A DNA stretch of 64,000 bases from Mesorhizobium tamadayense (GCF_003863365.1 NZ_RQXT01000015.1:1-64000), one strand, 5' to 3'. Numbered from the stretch's first letter, positions 22,951 to 33,609 are shown. Notes: a model not told the origin generated them from the letters alone. Numbers and translations: made by a program.

Positions 22951-24384
22951 TCACGTCAGCTTTTTGCCCTCGACCCGATCCCCGACTGAGCGAGTGCGCA
23001 TTCCTTTGAGATCGTCGATCTGCCCGAGCATTACAAACAGAGCAACCAGCCCCGCCACCAACTCAGCAAGTGCCTGGCTGGCCAACAGTCCGTTAAAACC
23101 CCAAATGGCTGGAAATAGCAGTATGGCCGGTATGAAAAGATATCCCTGCCTAGCGAGGGAAACGACCGCACTCAGACGTACTCTCCCCAGTGACTGAAGC
23201 AGGGTGATCACAACGTACTGAACACCAAAGAGGCCGAAAAAAAAATGGAATGCAACACACGTAGGCACCGCGATCTCGGTTACATTCTCGCTATCGCTGA
23301 AAAGCGAAACCATCGGCCGGGCAAAAGCCATGACCAGGGCAGAAAAGCTGATTGAAAATTGGACGGTTACGGAAAGCATGAACTTCGCGGCCTTCTCTAC
23401 CCGAGCGAAATCCTGTGCTCCCCAACTGAAACCGAGAACCGTCTGGGAGCCTATGCAGAAGCCGACAATGGGCAGTGCCCCGATTGTTAACAATCGCACG
23501 GCTATTCCCACAGCGGCAACGGAATCGTCGCCGAATGGTGCAGCAGCCCGGTACAAGAGCATGAATGCAACAGCAGACAAAATACTGGTGATAGTGGCCG
23601 GCGCTCCAATGGCGGCGATCTGCTTGATGCGGTCGACGCTCAACGTAATGTAAGAAGTTCGGATACGAACAATCCCACGCTTCTTCAGAAAATATGCGAT
23701 GTAGACGCCGATGGCGGCGATCTGAGACAACAGCGTCGCAAGCGCCGCTCCTCGAACGCCCAGATCCAGCAAAAATATGAAGATAGGATCGAGCACAGTA
23801 TTCAGCGCGAAAGCCGTAATCATGGTCCACATGCTGAATCGTGTATTGCCCTCGGCCCTTACGATAAACCCGTTGACCACGTTCAGTAGCATAAGAGTGT
23901 AGCCGAACAACAGCGTCGATGCGTACTCAAGCGCAGCCGGCATGATTGTCGGACTGGCGCCAAGCATGGCGAGAAACTCGCGCAAATGTAGGAGCAGAGC
24001 GACAGTAATCGTCCCTCCGATCGGGACAGCGAGAGCGAGTGCCAAGGTCGCACCTCGACTCGCCTCAAGCGAGTTGCCAGCGCCAAGATTGCGGGATACG
24101 AATGATGCTGTGCCAACGCCGATCCCCTGTCCGACAGCCGTGAGCAGGACGACGATCGGCAAAGTCATGCTGACAGCGGCGATAGCCTGCGCGCCGAGTG
24201 TGCCGACAAAGATTGCATTCACGAACTGCTGAAGCGCATTGATCGACAAGCCAATAATCGTGGGAATGGCGAGTCGCATGATGAGGCGGGAAATCTTGTC
24301 GTCCGTAAAATTGATTTGTTGTGCCGGTGCAGCCATGCTTTTCCCTTGCCCCTCTGCATCGGCCCCCACCCACATTGGACTCAT
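22951..24384 (-). CDS. MATE-family efflux transporter
   Basis: A 477-residue multidrug/metabolite antiporter of the inner membrane with about 12 hydrophobic helices in two six-helix halves (IPTIIGLSINALQQFVNAIF at the start; LLASQALAELVAGLVALFVM at the end). Its ATG at 24384 overlaps the stop of the NRPS-1 gene (ATGA), so the two are translationally coupled; a second ATG at 24336 (MAAPAQQINFTDDK) with a GGGAAAAG site is an alternative start. Coupling to the synthetase makes export of the peptide product the likely job. Confidence 0.9.
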   Translation of the reverse strand: MSPMWVGADAEGQGKSMAAPAQQINFTDDKISRLIMRLAIPTIIGLSINALQQFVNAIFVGTLGAQAIAAVSMTLPIVVLLTAVGQGIGVGTASFVSRNLGAGNSLEASRGATLALALAVPIGGTITVALLLHLREFLAMLGASPTIMPAALEYASTLLFGYTLMLLNVVNGFIVRAEGNTRFSMWTMITAFALNTVLDPIFIFLLDLGVRGAALATLLSQIAAIGVYIAYFLKKRGIVRIRTSYITLSVDRIKQIAAIGAPATITSILSAVAFMLLYRAAAPFGDDSVAAVGIAVRLLTIGALPIVGFCIGSQTVLGFSWGAQDFARVEKAAKFMLSVTVQFSISFSALVMAFARPMVSLFSDSENVTEIAVPTCVAFHFFFGLFGVQYVVITLLQSLGRVRLSAVVSLARQGYLFIPAILLFPAIWGFNGLLASQALAELVAGLVALFVMLGQIDDLKGMRTRSVGDRVEGKKLT

Positions 24385-27300
24385 CCGTCGGTTGGGGATC
24401 GGCGAGACCCTTCAAATGCATTGATTGTCTGGAGCAGTTCCTGGCGCAACATAGTGCAAAGGTTGCGGGTCGTTTCGTAGCCAACTTGTCTTTGATCGTA
24501 TCTCACTTCGATTTCAAGCTCACCAGCTTCGTACCCGACGCGAAACCAGAAGAGATAATTCATGGCGGACTGCTTCATATCTTCGCCGATCCAAAGCGAG
24601 TGCGGATCTGTGGCTAGCAGACGCCGTGGATAATGGCGTTGCAGTCGTGCTCGATAGTTCAGTCCGATCCTAGGCAACGGCAAATGATCGATCCGCTTCC
24701 GCACTGCCGGATCCCGATTCAAGAACTTCATCGCCCGAAAACCGATCCCCCGGCGCGGCTGCGCGTTGCGCTGCCGATATATTGAACGAGCGCGATCTGG
24801 AGGAGACTCCTTCTCAGTCAGATATAAGGGAAGCGGAACCAGTTCGCCGATATAGCCGATGATCTGAGACGGATCGATGTCGTCGAACAACTCACCTCTA
24901 GTCGATGTGAGGCTGTCGATCCAAAGCGAGTAATTCCCGAAAGCGCGACCAAATGCCCCTGACACAGCTGCAAGGAATATATCAAAATCCTCGCATTGCG
25001 CAGACGTCGCCGAGACATTGAGAAGTCTGGCCGTCGCCTTCTCGCCGATCGTTATGCAATATTTGGCCTGATCTTTCCAAAGTTGGCTGCAATATTCTTC
25101 ATTTACCAATCCCTCCAAGCGGGCATAATGGAGCCTTCTTGCAGTTTCATCTAAAAATTCGGCTGCACCCGAGCCAGCATCGCTCACATGCATATCGAGC
25201 AGATCATGTCGAACCCCCTCCCAATATTCGAGTTCGGTTGGTGCTTCGCTATCTGCGTAATGGCCCAATCGCGCTAACCACTGAGACAGAGGCGTTGTCT
25301 CAGGATCTGCAATGGTCCCGCCCGCGGCCAGAGTAGTGTAGGCGGTTTCCAGTGCATTTAGGAACAGTCGGTACCCAGTCCCGTCAGCTACAAAGTGGTG
25401 CATCAGAACAAGCAGATAGTAGTCCCCGCTCTCTGATGTCCGGAAGGCTGAAAGCCTAACAAGGGATGTCTGACCGTCAAACCGAAACCCGATTTGACGC
25501 TCTGCGCAGGCGCCTTCGATGACCGTCAGCTGTTCTGCCGTGGTCATGCCGACCAGATCTATTTCTTCCACGAGGGGATTGGCTACCGATCCGATTGCCT
25601 GAGATAGGCCGCTCTCGGTTTGGACTATTCGAAGTCTCAGTCCTTCGTGCCGACCAATGACATGAGCAAGGGCGCCTTCAAGGATTGATAATTTCAAGAG
25701 ACCCGAGGGCAGGAAGAAAAGGTCGCCAATGTTGTAGTGCTCGCCTAATCCGACAAGGCTGTTCCAAGATGAGACGGCAGGAGTCACTCGCAACAGTCCA
25801 TCTGGGGCCTCAAAGGCAGAGATCGTCGGGGCTGATGCGATTTCCTTGGCCAATTCCCGAATGGTCGGTGTTCTGTACAGTTGGCCAACGGTCAAGCTCA
25901 GTCCGGCTTTACGCGCCAGTGTAACGCAACGCACGCTCAGCAGAGAGTTTCCGCCGATATCAAAGAAACCGTCGTCGATTCCGATAGATTTGGCGCTCAA
26001 CAATCCTTGCCAGATCTCGGCAAGAAGTCGCTCCCGCTCCGTGCGCGGCTCAGCGGATTGGGCACTCCGAAGCTCGCGGGATGGGACAGATGAGAGGCTA
26101 CGACGATCTATCTTCCCGCTCGCCGTCAGTGGCATATGATCCACCATACGAAAATCGGATGGAACCATGTAAGATGGCAATTCCTGCCGCAAGTGATTCA
26201 CAATGTCTCCTGAGGTAAGGCCATCGTGAGCTGGGACCACTATGGCCATCAGTCGGCGATCATCATCCATTCCCTGAACGACTGCGGTGGCCCTGGCAAT
26301 TCCAGGATGCGCTTCAAGGGCGGTTTCGATTTCCTCCAGCTCAATTCGGAAACCCCGGAGCTTGATTTGGTTGTCCGATCGACCGCAAATCTCCAGAAGA
26401 CCTTTGGCTGAGACGCGGGCGATATCGCCACTGCGATACAGAAGGCCGTATTGGCAGTTATCGTATGGATTGGGCACGAAACTTTGCTTCGTTCGCTCTC
26501 GGTCCCGCCAGTACCCCGTGCTTACGCAGCGTCCCGCGACGCAGAGTTCGCCTGCTACCCCGACGGGAACCCGCTCCAACTGTGCATTGAGCACATAGAT
26601 CTTCACATTGTCGATTGGGCGCCCGACCGGCACAGCTTTGGAGCCATCGTCAGCCTGCGATGTTGCGTAGACTGCCGCGTTAGACGCGCATTCAGTGGCG
26701 CCATAAAAATTCCATAGCGGCACATTTGGAAAGCACTCTCGCCAACGAGAAGGAAGCGATGGTGGCATCGGTTCAGCACTGCTTGTGACTATGCGCAAGC
26801 TGGTCGTTTCCGCATGTTGTTTTTGAGAGGCGACGATCAGTCCGGACAGAATGGGCGGGGAAGCGAATAACCGAGTCACGCGATGCCTTATCAAGGCGCT
26901 CAACAAGAGGTCGGGGTCGAGCAACTGGTCATCGGTCAGGATCAGCGTCGGGACCCCCTTCAGTAATCCTCCAAAATACTCCGATGCAGCGGCCACAAGT
27001 GCCACCGACTTCTGAACAACGATAACGTCGGCGCCATCAAACGGAAAGCATCGCCACATCCAATTCAGTCGATTGAGTATTGCGGACTCAGGTATGAGTA
27101 CACCTTTTGCCTTACCCGTCGATGAAGAGGTGTAGATCAAGCTCGCTACACCGTTATCAGGCCGCTCTACCTCGCAGTGCAACGCTCGAGCGGGGTCGTA
27201 TCTCTCCTGCAGGGATGACAAGCTAACGGACGGCACACCGAAATCAATCTCTTCGTCCGCGCTGGCGTGAATTAGGAGCTTTGCACCGCTATCTCTTACA

Positions 27301-30300
27301 ACGTGGCTGATCCGTTCCTTCGGGTAATCTGGCGATATAGGCACGACGGTCGCCTGCATCGCCCGGATAGCCAAAGTTGTAGTGGCCACTTCAGGTGACC
27401 GGTCGATTAGCATCGCGACCATGTCGCCCGGCCCTACCTCGCAGGTACGCAGAGTGGACTGGATCGCCGCCATGCGATCGCGCAGTTGGCCGAATGTGAT
27501 CTCTCCGAACTCGCCGAAATACGCCACCTGGTCGTTCTTTGTGCTGACCTGATCGAAGGCTTCCACGAGCGAAGCTTCGTTCTCATATACCTGCTCAGGG
27601 CCCCTGAGCGCGTCCAGCATCGCGACCTCCGAGGGGCACAGGCAGGTCAGGGCGACAATCGGCTCAGTCGGCCTCTCGAAACAGGCAGCAATAAGGTGGC
27701 GAAGATTGGCGGCCATGCGAGCGATCAGGTCACTTGAAAAAATGTCTTCTGCATATGCCAGTTGCAGCGCAATCTCATCGCCCTGGTCTTGCGCATACAG
27801 GGTAAGGTCGAACTTCACATAGCCTGTGTCATATTCACGAAAGGTCAGATCCAAATCGCGTTCGGCCGTTGGCTCTTGGGGTTCGGAGTACATGTTGAAC
27901 ATGACTTGGAAGATCGGTGACCGACCGGCTTCGCGGTACAATCGAGCGTCCCTCACCATCCAACTGAATGGATACGCTGAGTTCGCGATGGCATCGCTGA
28001 CAAGGGCTTGCACAGTAGTTACATGAGCCACAAAGGACTTATTGACATCAATCGTGGTTCGAATTGGTAGCATATTGAGGAAAAATCCAACAATTTCCTC
28101 GGTGCCTGTTTTGTCGCGAATGACGTGCGGTATACCGACAATGACATCGTCCTGGCCGCTATACATCCGCAACAGGAGCTTGAAGGATGCCAACAGGATC
28201 GTGGATGTGGTGCACCTGTGCCGACGTGCAAAACCCCTCACTTGATCGGACAGTTCTTCACCAAGGGGGACCGCATGCGAGGCCCCCCGGTAGGAATTCC
28301 CTTTCGGCCGCGGTCGATCACTCGCTAGCAAAAGCGCGGGTGGATTGTCGCTAATCTGCCCACGCCAGTAGCGCCGCTGCTCAACCAGCAAGTCCGGTGT
28401 AACATGTACACTTTCCCAGAGCGCATAAGCCGAGAGTGACACACGATGTCCTGGAGAGAACTGAGCAGCATTGGAGTATCTCGTTCGCAAGTCTCTGAGC
28501 AGGATGGAGATCGACCAAGCATCTATGATGATTTCGTGTGCGGTTATCAGTATTAGGTGGTCATCCGCGGCAAGCCGGATCATGCGCGCACGAAACAAAT
28601 GGCCCTGACTGAGATCAAAGGCGTCGTTGAGCTCGGTCTGACGCATCTCCGACACAAGCTGCTCAGCGTCCTGTTGAGTAAGGTGAGTGATGTCAACCAA
28701 CTCTAAACTGGCGGAGTGCGGATCATCAAAAATCTGGACCGGCCCGTCTTCATCGCTGAAACGTGCCGAAAGCGCGTCGTGGGCCCCGACGACATCGATC
28801 CAAGCTTCGTTGAAAGCAGTCAGATCCATTGTTCCTCGTACACGCAGGCCGCCCTGAATGATGTAGTTCTTCGCATCCGGATCGAGCTGCCAGAGGAACC
28901 ACAGGTGTTCCTGTACCCGTGTCAGCGTTGATCGTCCGTGCTTCCGGCCCGCTGGAAGCACGTTCTGTGTCGTTCCGGATTGGCTTGATAGGGATGCCGC
29001 CAGCGACCTGACCGTCCCATTTAGCACCAGCCTGAAATCCACCTTCGCCCTGAGCTGCCTCTGCAGCTGGGCTAATATAAGCATCGCCCGGAGCGAGTCC
29101 CCACCAAGGTCCATGAACTGGTCATTCACGCCGATACTTTTGATGCGAAGAACACTGGACCAGATATCGCGCAGCTTTTGTTCGAGTTCCGTCTTTGGTT
29201 CCTCGAACGGATTCAGCAGTTGAGGACGAATGGTCGTCGGGTCCGGCAAAGCCGCAAAGTCTACTTTGCCGTTTCTGGTAATTGGAATGGCATCGATATG
29301 AATGATTCGCTCCGGGACCATGTATGCAGGAAGCGTTTCGGCAACAAAGCTTCGGAGTCCACTTTCCAAGACGTCGGGAGGGGCCGATACATAGGCCACT
29401 ATCCGTCTTGGCCTGAACCCTCCGTCGGCCTTGGTTATTTCTCTTGCTGTGAGCTTCACGCCTTCATTGACGGGGGCTACGGCGACGGCGCCACTTACCG
29501 AAGGATGGGTGCAGAGCCGAGACTCAATCTCTCCAAGCTCGACTCGGTGCCCCCGGATCTTGACCTGACGGTCTCGCCTGCCAAGACATTCCAGGAGGCC
29601 GTCAGCTCTGAAGCGTCCGAGATCGCCTGTCTTGTAGAGGCGCCGATGGGAGGGATGGTTGGAGAACGGGTTTGGAAAAAAAGCATCTTTGGTACGCGAG
29701 CTATCATTGATATAGCCAGCAGCGACACCGACTCCGCTGACACAGATCTCGCCGACTTCACCCGTCGTGCACAGCCGCCATCCATCGGCGACATAGACCT
29801 CAAGATTGGAGATCGGCCGGCCGATCGGCACATATGCTTCAGATGCACTAGGCGGGACAGAAATCACATGGTGGGTGACCCCATCCGCACATTCTGTCGG
29901 GCCATAGTGATTAAGAATCGGGACTCGGGGATACAGCGCCAGCCAGGCGCGCGCCAACGCAGGCGTCAGCGGCTCGCCGACCGTGGAGATCATGCGCAAG
30001 GCGATGAGAAGCCGCTCATCGGCCGCGAGTGTCTGCAGGTATTCAACAAATATGGCAAGCACCGATGGCACGAATTGGACAATTGTGACGCCTTGTCCCT
30101 GCAGCGCCTTAAGTAGAGCGATCGGAGATTTAAGCGTGGCATCGTCTATAATCGCGACGCGGCTTCCAACGCATAGCCCTGCCAAGAGCTGCCACAGCGA
30201 GATGTCAAAGCAATGCGATGCAGTTTGAGCGATGCAGTCCTTCTCGGTCAACTCAAGCGCATCGATCTTGGCTATCAAATGGTTGTTCAGTCCGGCACGC

Positions 30301-30854
30301 TCGACCGTCGCACCCTTGGGCAACCCTGTCGACCCGGACGTAAACAAGATGTAAGCGGGACCGCACTCAGCCGAAGAGGGCATCGCAGGAGAGGCACGGT
30401 CCCCAATTAACGCGGTCTGCACCGTCATGAATTCTCGATTGCCGTGACCGTTTTCTTCAAGCAGACCAATGGCTTCCGGTCGCTCTTGCCCGATAATCAG
30501 AGTGCAACCGCTCTGCTCGACCATGAATGAAATGCGTAAGGCCGGTGAAGATGGGTCGAGCGGCAAATATGTTGAGCCCCCCTTCAGAATTGCGATTAGT
30601 GTAGCGGCCCAATTGGGATTTCGTTCACCACAATAGCTCACTACCGCTCCCACCGCGCAGCGCTCTCGCAGAGTGCTCGCGATTCTAGCCGACATGACTC
30701 GCAGTTCACCATATGTGAGTTCCGTCGTGCCATGCGTAATCGCGATTCTGTCCGGAAACGATGCCCCGATTTCATCGATAGCCGCGATCACATCGGTGAG
30801 CCGACGTCCGACCAGCTTGTGCTTCTCACGTGAATCTTTGTTAAACATGCGCAT
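24381..30854 (-). CDS. Nonribosomal peptide synthetase 1 (A-T-C-A-T-C/E)
   Basis: A 2157-residue cytoplasmic megaenzyme. Order by motif: A1 (ILFTSGSTGLPKG near residue 173, A4 HCFDISLWQL), T1 (LGGDSL near residue 585), C (residues about 640-1080), A2 (YTSSSTGKAKG near residue 1242), T2 (IGGNSL near residue 1636), and a terminal condensation-superfamily domain with intact HHFVADG near residue 1821 and a LNYRARL segment resembling epimerisation domains. Oddities: the internal C domain has HEIIIDAW instead of HHxxxDG, and A2 has VAAASEYFGG where the amino-binding Asp of A4 is expected, so its substrate may not be a standard alpha-amino acid. Base composition is well below that of the gibberellin operon. 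No thioesterase is present here; NRPS-2 has one. Confidence 0.9.
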   Translation of the reverse strand: MRMFNKDSREKHKLVGRRLTDVIAAIDEIGASFPDRIAITHGTTELTYGELRVMSARIASTLRERCAVGAVVSYCGERNPNWAATLIAILKGGSTYLPLDPSSPALRISFMVEQSGCTLIIGQERPEAIGLLEENGHGNREFMTVQTALIGDRASPAMPSSAECGPAYILFTSGSTGLPKGATVERAGLNNHLIAKIDALELTEKDCIAQTASHCFDISLWQLLAGLCVGSRVAIIDDATLKSPIALLKALQGQGVTIVQFVPSVLAIFVEYLQTLAADERLLIALRMISTVGEPLTPALARAWLALYPRVPILNHYGPTECADGVTHHVISVPPSASEAYVPIGRPISNLEVYVADGWRLCTTGEVGEICVSGVGVAAGYINDSSRTKDAFFPNPFSNHPSHRRLYKTGDLGRFRADGLLECLGRRDRQVKIRGHRVELGEIESRLCTHPSVSGAVAVAPVNEGVKLTAREITKADGGFRPRRIVAYVSAPPDVLESGLRSFVAETLPAYMVPERIIHIDAIPITRNGKVDFAALPDPTTIRPQLLNPFEEPKTELEQKLRDIWSSVLRIKSIGVNDQFMDLGGDSLRAMLILAQLQRQLRAKVDFRLVLNGTVRSLAASLSSQSGTTQNVLPAGRKHGRSTLTRVQEHLWFLWQLDPDAKNYIIQGGLRVRGTMDLTAFNEAWIDVVGAHDALSARFSDEDGPVQIFDDPHSASLELVDITHLTQQDAEQLVSEMRQTELNDAFDLSQGHLFRARMIRLAADDHLILITAHEIIIDAWSISILLRDLRTRYSNAAQFSPGHRVSLSAYALWESVHVTPDLLVEQRRYWRGQISDNPPALLLASDRPRPKGNSYRGASHAVPLGEELSDQVRGFARRHRCTTSTILLASFKLLLRMYSGQDDVIVGIPHVIRDKTGTEEIVGFFLNMLPIRTTIDVNKSFVAHVTTVQALVSDAIANSAYPFSWMVRDARLYREAGRSPIFQVMFNMYSEPQEPTAERDLDLTFREYDTGYVKFDLTLYAQDQGDEIALQLAYAEDIFSSDLIARMAANLRHLIAACFERPTEPIVALTCLCPSEVAMLDALRGPEQVYENEASLVEAFDQVSTKNDQVAYFGEFGEITFGQLRDRMAAIQSTLRTCEVGPGDMVAMLIDRSPEVATTTLAIRAMQATVVPISPDYPKERISHVVRDSGAKLLIHASADEEIDFGVPSVSLSSLQERYDPARALHCEVERPDNGVASLIYTSSSTGKAKGVLIPESAILNRLNWMWRCFPFDGADVIVVQKSVALVAAASEYFGGLLKGVPTLILTDDQLLDPDLLLSALIRHRVTRLFASPPILSGLIVASQKQHAETTSLRIVTSSAEPMPPSLPSRWRECFPNVPLWNFYGATECASNAAVYATSQADDGSKAVPVGRPIDNVKIYVLNAQLERVPVGVAGELCVAGRCVSTGYWRDRERTKQSFVPNPYDNCQYGLLYRSGDIARVSAKGLLEICGRSDNQIKLRGFRIELEEIETALEAHPGIARATAVVQGMDDDRRLMAIVVPAHDGLTSGDIVNHLRQELPSYMVPSDFRMVDHMPLTASGKIDRRSLSSVPSRELRSAQSAEPRTERERLLAEIWQGLLSAKSIGIDDGFFDIGGNSLLSVRCVTLARKAGLSLTVGQLYRTPTIRELAKEIASAPTISAFEAPDGLLRVTPAVSSWNSLVGLGEHYNIGDLFFLPSGLLKLSILEGALAHVIGRHEGLRLRIVQTESGLSQAIGSVANPLVEEIDLVGMTTAEQLTVIEGACAERQIGFRFDGQTSLVRLSAFRTSESGDYYLLVLMHHFVADGTGYRLFLNALETAYTTLAAGGTIADPETTPLSQWLARLGHYADSEAPTELEYWEGVRHDLLDMHVSDAGSGAAEFLDETARRLHYARLEGLVNEEYCSQLWKDQAKYCITIGEKATARLLNVSATSAQCEDFDIFLAAVSGAFGRAFGNYSLWIDSLTSTRGELFDDIDPSQIIGYIGELVPLPLYLTEKESPPDRARSIYRQRNAQPRRGIGFRAMKFLNRDPAVRKRIDHLPLPRIGLNYRARLQRHYPRRLLATDPHSLWIGEDMKQSAMNYLFWFRVGYEAGELEIEVRYDQRQVGYETTRNLCTMLRQELLQTINAFEGSRRSPTDG

Positions 30855-30916
30855 CCAGCTCTGCGCCGCTAGCTCCGCGACACTCGAAACCTACAATTTT
30901 TGGGGCAGGCCCCGTT

Positions 30917-31236
30917 CTAGAGTCCAAGTTGCGCCAGCCGTCGGTCGACCACGAACGAGGTCGGAATTCGGACAGAAAGGCTGGGATGCATCCAAAGCTT
31001 GTTCATTTCGTCTGTTGCGACTCCGATGACCCAAGTCCGCTGTTCTTGTATTTCTGATGCAGCTGGACCAGATGTGGCATGGCCGCGACACATGTTCCGC
31101 ACCAAGTTGCCCAAAATTCGTGGATGCCATCCTGGAAGCTCGTGAGGGGTTCGCCAGGCGACCAGATCTCCACTTTGATCGAGGATCCGGCGGGCTCCAT
31201 CTGCAAGACCATGTTGCTCTCCAAAGGTTGCGCCAC
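30917..31236 (-). pseudogene. TlpA-like thiol-disulfide oxidoreductase pseudogene
   Basis: A thioredoxin-fold protein can be read across two frames: MAQPLESNMVLQMEPAG through FWATWCGTCVAAMPHLVQLH (CxxC active site WCGTC), then, after a one-base shift near 31030, VIGVATDEMNKLWMHP and IPTSFVVDRRLAQLGL. The length and motifs suggest a short TlpA/ResA-type protein. It lacks a clear signal peptide and ends about 60 bases before NRPS-1. The frameshift makes it inactive unless it is a sequence error. Confidence 0.6.
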
Positions 31237-31614
31237 TCTATGCGCGAGCTTGTCTTCCTCTTAGAGATGAGGCAGCCCTCACCCAATGTTGCCGCATCTC
31301 AATCAGCAAAGGCCGTGCCAGCGCGCTCAGCGCGCGGGAGCGCATGATTACGCATTGAAAAACACCACCGAGCCCAAGATGGCAGTTTGTAATGAACCTG
31401 ACATGTTTTCTGATGCTGTCAGGTTTTGGACACACATCACGCGCTTTCGCGCCGCCAGAAAAGGGTGGCCAGCTACGACGCGACCGCGCGGACCTCACCG
31501 TCTTTGGCGCCTTGACGCCGCCAAAGAAATGCCGACGCCGCTCAGGGTCAGCATCGCATTAGCCTTTTGCCGATTGGCGCGCCCGGCGCGTGTCCTCGTC
31601 ATTGTATTGCAGCA

Positions 31615-31990
31615 GATCCCGAAGGAGGATTTCGCCCAATTGGCTTCGCCTTCCGGCGAGGCTTTGCCGGCATTCTTGACCTGATTGGCTAACCCCTGGA
31701 CTGCCTCTGGGTTGGCCTTGGCGATGATCTCGTCGAGCACTGCGCGCACCTCTGCCTCGGTCCCGCGAGCGATGGCGAAGGCATTGACGCCGATCTCGAC
31801 CTTGTGGCCATTGGCCTTCGCCCCTTCGCCCCTTCGCCTTGGCACGGATATCGTCGACCTGCTTCCGGATTGCCGTTGGTGAAATACCAGTCGGAGACCC
31901 GCGAAGCGATGTCGCGCGCGGCGCGCGACGAGCCGCCCTGGAAGATCTCGGGCAAGGGCTCGATCGGCTTCGTGCCGCCGCGCCCCGTAA
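31615..31990 (-). pseudogene. SfnG-like flavin monooxygenase fragment
   Basis: Two minus-strand frames give fragments of a luciferase-like flavin monooxygenase: PEIFQGGSSRAARDIASRVS followed by DWYFTNG, then GHKVEIGVNAFAIARGTEAE and ANPEAVQGLANQVKNAGKAS, ending at ANWAKSSF. The order matches the central part of SfnG-type dimethylsulfone monooxygenases as I recall them. The N- and C-terminal parts are missing and short tandem duplications interrupt the frame. Non-functional. Confidence 0.5.
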
Positions 31991-32101
31991 GCTGCCTCAG
32001 CCCATCCGTAAGCTGCCCCAGCCCATCGGGGCTGAGCGCCCAATCCGGCTTTGGGCAAAAATGCGCCGGCGGGTCCGCAGCCGGCGGGTCCGCAGCCGGC
32101 G
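31815..32101. repeat. Cluster of short tandem duplications
   Basis: Three unrelated direct tandem repeats occur within 290 bases: CCTTCGCC three times near 31815-31838, a 21-base unit (CCGTAAGCTGCC-CAGCCCAT) twice at 31985-32026, and GCCGGCGGGTCCGCA twice plus a partial third copy at 32065-32101. All lie in the decayed SfnG-like gene and its flank, and look like replication-slippage products. Confidence 0.8.
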
Positions 32102-32169
32102 TGTGCCGGGTGAGCTCGTGGATCGGGGCGGATGTCCATTCGCCTAACGCTAGTGTCGCGTCGCGGAGA

Positions 32170-33291
32170 TTATGACTCGTTGAGAGAGGGTATTGGATAG
32201 GATTTGGCCATCTTGGCTCGGGCCTGCTGTGTTAAGAACATCCATCGGATGCGGGCGCCACTTTCGGTGCGTCGACGTTCCCATGCCCGGATTTCTGTTT
32301 CCAGGAGGTCGCGGCTAGCGATGCGGCGATCCAGATATTGTCGGCGCATCACGCCGATCTCGATCTCGACGATGTTGAGCCAACTGGCGTGCCTTGGTAG
32401 TGGAATTCCGAGCGTCGCAAGATCCGACGCGCCTCGATGGCTGGAAAGGTCTGATAGACAGCGGAGGCAGTGTGGGTTGATAGGTTATCCATCACGACGC
32501 GGACCTTGTCAGCGTCGGGATAGTCCACGTCGACCAGCTCGCGCATGCAGACGGCGAAGTCCTCGTTGGCGCGCCGGTCGGTGACTTGCGCCACGACCGG
32601 TTGGTGTCGACCATGATAAAGAGGTTGGCTGTGCCGTTACGCTTGTACTCGGAATAGTAGCGGTATCGCTTTCCGGGTTTTGGCATGATGGGCACGCGCC
32701 CCTCGCCGATGAGTTGGATCGGGCATTCATCGAAGCAGACCACCGGTCGCTTGGGATCATGCGGCTCGGCATAGAGATCGAGGAGATCCTCCATGCGGGC
32801 AATGTATTCGCCATCGATATTGGCGATGCACCACATCTTCTGTCGCCAGGGCTTCAGGTCGTTGTCGTTCAACCGGCGGCGGACGATGTCGCGTGAAGAG
32901 GCTTTGGTGTTCGATCACTTCGACCAGGGCGTTGGCCAGAAGCTTCAAAGTCCACCGGGCGCATCCCCGCGGCGGGTCAGAACAGGCCAACGCCACCAAC
33001 TGCACCTCCTGCTTGCCGCTCAGTTTGCGAGCCGCCCCCGGACGCGGCTCTTCACTGAGGGCGGCCTCCAGGTTGATCTCCACAAAGCGCTTCTTGGTGC
33101 GGTAGGTGGTCGAGCCGCTGGTCTGCACCGAGGCGGCGATGGCCTCGTCGGCGACCCCGGCGTCGGCGGCCAGTCAAGATCTGCATCCGCTTGAGCCGCC
33201 GCACCGGCAGTTTACCCCCGCTCACCAAAGCACGCAGCTCGTCTCGTTCGGATTGGCTGAGCTCGACGCGATATCGTATGTTCATTCCCAA
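32170..33291 (-). pseudogene. IS630-family transposase, multiply frameshifted
   Basis: The pieces read in order from 33291: MGMNIRYRVELSQSERDELR; EEPRPGAARKLSGKQEVQLV; WRQKMWCIANIDGEYIARME; then VVCFDECPIQL (first catalytic Asp), VVMDNLSTHT (second Asp) and NIVEIEI (the Glu), ending IPSLNES. The D-D-E catalytic residues and the paired-type N-terminal HTH identify the family. At least four one- or two-base shifts separate the pieces, so no functional enzyme can be made as written. Confidence 0.8.
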
Positions 33292-33328
33292 AGCCCTTCT
33301 TGGTGGAAGAGCCGTAGGTGAATCTACA

Positions 33329-33605
33329 ATGAATCAATTGCTTCACCAAAAGACGCCGGCGCCGACAGCACGGTTCACCGCCAAACAGGGCCAGTACCTC
33401 GCCTTCATCTGGCCTATTCGCAGATCAATCGCCGCGCGCCGGCCGAGGCGGACTTCCAGCGCTACTTCAGAGTCACCGCACCGTCAGTCCACCAATGCTC
33501 AAGAGCCTCGACCAGCTCGGCTTGATCGACAAGCAGCCCGGTGTCGCTCGCAGCATCCAGTTGCTCGCCCCGCGACAGGAACTGCCCATTCTCGGCGTAG
33601 ACTAA
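33329..33605 (+). pseudogene. Passenger winged-helix (LexA/MarR-like) gene of the IS630 element
   Basis: Starts MNQLLHQKTPAPTARFTAKQ. After a one-base deletion near 33410 the reading continues YSQINRRAPAEADFQRYFRV, and after another near 33500 MLKSLDQLGLIDKQPGVARS, ending at a TAA (33603-33605). This is a small winged-helix DNA-binding protein of about 90 residues, divergently transcribed from the transposase inside the same inverted repeats. Probably a regulator carried by this IS630 subgroup. Broken by two frameshifts. Confidence 0.55.
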
Positions 33606-33609
33606 CCCG

